Assembly (NCBI GenBank): GCA_964649415.1
Contig: CAZYSK010000065.1
Span: 1 to 33,107, forward strand
Direction of reading: 5' to 3'
Length of the DNA: 33,107 nt
From: CAZYSK01 sp964649415
Lineage (GTDB): Bacteria; Chloroflexota; Anaerolineae; B4-G1
Below are positions 31,542 to 33,107 of this stretch, in pieces (within the stretch, counting starts at the first letter, position 1; each line of letters begins with the position of its first letter). The notes below the pieces were generated by a model, which saw only the letters and a program-made list of their open reading frames with translations, was not told the origin of the DNA and did not search any database. Position numbers and translations under genes: made by a program.

Positions 31542-33107
31542 TCAGTAGGATATCCGTCGTTGACCACTTTCCTTGATCCAACCTTGATCTAGTGGGTTTC
31601 TTGGAAGCAGATCTGAAAGAGAGGCCCTTTTCGGTTCTCCGGCCTGCTCAGAACCCTGGAATAACCCGGGCGCCTTGACTGGCCATCCACGCTCTAAGTC
31701 ATCTGAGAGCAATAGATGAACTGAAGGACCCTCTTGCTGATTCAAATCATCAATCAACGCAACAAGGATTGGGTGCTTTTCGTTTGCCATCATGCTGAGA
31801 AACACTACATCCGTTCCGATATCGCGTGCAACCTGGTAAGTCCGTTTAAGTTGATTAGCGATTTCAGCCGCTGTCCCTTCACTACACCCTTCTCCCAGAT
31901 CTTTGCACTCGGCAACTACAAGGTAGCCATCGCATGAAGCAAGGATGTCGAGATCAACTTCCAGATCCCTCTGAATGGCCACAATCCCCGGAATATGAAG
32001 AAAGCTCCTTTCAGATAGGTCCTGCAATAGCAGCGTTGTGAGAATCACTGGAATCGCTCCCTGCTTCGTCCCAAGTTCCACCAAACGGTTCAACCGGTAG
32101 CTGAACTGTGCATTGAAGGGGAGTTGAAACACCGTCAAGCATCCCGCGCAGGATACAGTCTCCGCCACATCCTCCAACGCATACCACTCTTCTAGATTGC
32201 ACTCAGGACACCTCAATCGATATCCTCGCAGCAAGATGCTATCCCTTGACAAATCGGCCAGCCAGTCTCGGAAATCTTGCTTCTGTTCCTTGGGGCAGTG
32301 CACGAGTCCCTGTATTCCATCAAGATCGTAAGTCTTATTACTCTCAGCAAGTCTTTGGAAGAGACTACGGAAAAGCGGTCTTCGCAGAAGGTCCACTAGG
32401 CTGGCGTTGCTGAGCAACCTGGTCATGCCGGTTATATAGCGGCATTTATCAGTCAATTCTGTCTGGTAGCCAAAGGCTTCCAACAACTCACTGAACATCT
32501 CGTCTTCTGAAGGTAAGACGATCTCGACGAATTCAGTAGACTGCTTCCCGTTGACACGTCTGGATAACACATCATGAGCTCTTCTGACCAGGTAGCCACT
32601 TTGCTCCGCCCATTTCTCGTTTGGCCTACCATTGAGGATGTAATTCAGCCGTGGGAAGTCCGGTGGGATGAAGCCTTGTTGACGGCGGACGGGTTCGGCT
32701 AGATCGAGATCGAGGATCCAACTAGCCCCGCTTCTTAAGTATTGGCTGTTAAAGGCCGGGAGAGGCCGCTTCACGCGCGTGCGATTCCCCTGCCAGGTCA
32801 ACTCCTGTTGCTGCTCTCCGTGGATGGCTCTGAACAACCCCATCGTGAAATGGGAGATCCTTAGGTCAATGAAATCAATCCCATCTCGGAGCAAGGAGGC
32901 CAGTCGGGAGCGGAAGGTCTGTAACTCCTGGCTATCTACCGACGATGAGGCAACTACCATGAAGTTAGTGCCCACAAGCCGCTGGTTACACCACTCAGCC
33001 AAGTGCATCAGATTCTTCTCGGTGTAATTGGCCCCAAAAACTGGACCACGTTCTAAGGTGAAAAGGTTGGTGTACAATAACAGCACGTGGAGGTTCAAAC
33101 ATGTCCA
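31542..33107 (-). CDS. Zinc-ribbon / PD-(D/E)XK nuclease-like protein, 5' end outside window
   Basis: At least 518 residues; the frame is open to the window edge, so the true start lies beyond it (a TTG at 33098 is the only candidate inside). The N-terminal two thirds is not recognised. A zinc ribbon C-P-E-C ... C-A-G-C lies at about 297-320 (numbered from 33098). The C-terminal part has E-V-D-L-D-I-L-A-S-C-D-G-Y-L-V-V-A-E-C-K (to about 399), with the spacing of a PD-(D/E)XK nuclease active site (E, D, ExK). This suggests a DNA-cleaving enzyme of the restriction-endonuclease-like fold. No methyltransferase is seen. Base composition is clearly more AT-rich than the first 26 kb. The NACHT gene follows on the same strand after 493 bases. 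Confidence 0.7.
   Translation of the reverse strand, partial: WTCLNLHVLLLYTNLFTLERGPVFGANYTEKNLMHLAEWCNQRLVGTNFMVVASSSVDSQELQTFRSRLASLLRDGIDFIDLRISHFTMGLFRAIHGEQQQELTWQGNRTRVKRPLPAFNSQYLRSGASWILDLDLAEPVRRQQGFIPPDFPRLNYILNGRPNEKWAEQSGYLVRRAHDVLSRRVNGKQSTEFVEIVLPSEDEMFSELLEAFGYQTELTDKCRYITGMTRLLSNASLVDLLRRPLFRSLFQRLAESNKTYDLDGIQGLVHCPKEQKQDFRDWLADLSRDSILLRGYRLRCPECNLEEWYALEDVAETVSCAGCLTVFQLPFNAQFSYRLNRLVELGTKQGAIPVILTTLLLQDLSERSFLHIPGIVAIQRDLEVDLDILASCDGYLVVAECKDLGEGCSEGTAAEIANQLKRTYQVARDIGTDVVFLSMMANEKHPILVALIDDLNQQEGPSVHLLLSDDLERGWPVKAPGLFQGSEQAGEPKRASLSDLLPRNPLDQGWIKESGQRRISY

Noticed and set aside
31172..31576. Plus-strand 134-residue open frame in the nuclease-NACHT gap
   Set aside because: No ribosome-binding site, no domain and low-complexity content; it also overlaps the nuclease 3' end.
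31542..33107. Restriction-modification system
   Set aside because: A nuclease-like motif is present, but no methyltransferase motif is encoded in the window; the upstream neighbour is not visible.

Overview
The window is high-GC DNA from a free-living bacterium, most likely a member of the Chloroflexota (Anaerolineae-like). This is an inference. It rests on large GAF-domain signalling proteins, secreted CotH-kinase/lamin-tail proteins, and a YLPLV/YLPLA motif in both secreted proteins that I associate with secreted proteins of that phylum. No rRNA or other phylogenetic marker is present.

Layout. (1) 1-4851, minus strand: inorganic pyrophosphatase, then a Mg2+ transporter (mgtE), a DEDD-family RNase D-like exonuclease with two HRDC domains, and a beta-CASP metallo-beta-lactamase ribonuclease. 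The last three form a tight operon with a 4-base overlap and a 7-base gap. (2) 5102-10263, plus strand: a partner-switching module made of a promoter, a STAS anti-anti-sigma factor, an RsbW-type ATPase/kinase, and a 1360-residue phosphatase with about six GAF domains and a C-terminal SpoIIE-type PP2C domain. (3) 10306-16543, minus strand: tRNA-Arg(CCT), a receiver-GAF4-histidine kinase, an OmpR-type response regulator, a single-receiver protein with a tandem repeat at its N-terminus, a degenerate pseudo-receiver, and a small SHOCT-like protein. (4) 16689-26026: two large secreted CotH-kinase/lamin-tail proteins (minus) flank a plus-strand pair, an ECF sigma factor and its probable membrane anti-sigma factor. 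The anti-sigma factor is fused through a Pro-Ser linker to a periplasmic type-1 ligand-binding domain. (5) 26446-27027: a DJ-1/PfpI-family protein with a terminator-like hairpin. (6) 27314-33107, minus strand: a probable defence locus with a NACHT NTPase carrying about eleven near-identical 31-residue HEAT-like repeats and a zinc-ribbon/PD-(D/E)XK nuclease that runs off the window. Its base composition is visibly lower in GC.

Two things stand out. The first is the ECF sigma / zinc-finger anti-sigma / periplasmic-binding-protein fusion, which looks like a one-polypeptide ligand sensor controlling a sigma factor, set between two secreted kinase-like proteins. It has a shared divergent promoter region carrying two GTTACAG direct repeats one helical turn apart. 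The second is a set of short palindromic repeats scattered through leaders and intergenic spaces and also read in frame inside three signalling proteins. Several copies occur in tandem with a 36-bp (12-codon) period, and stem bases covary between copies.

All calls come from reading the sequence. No homology search, structure prediction or RNA folding program was run.
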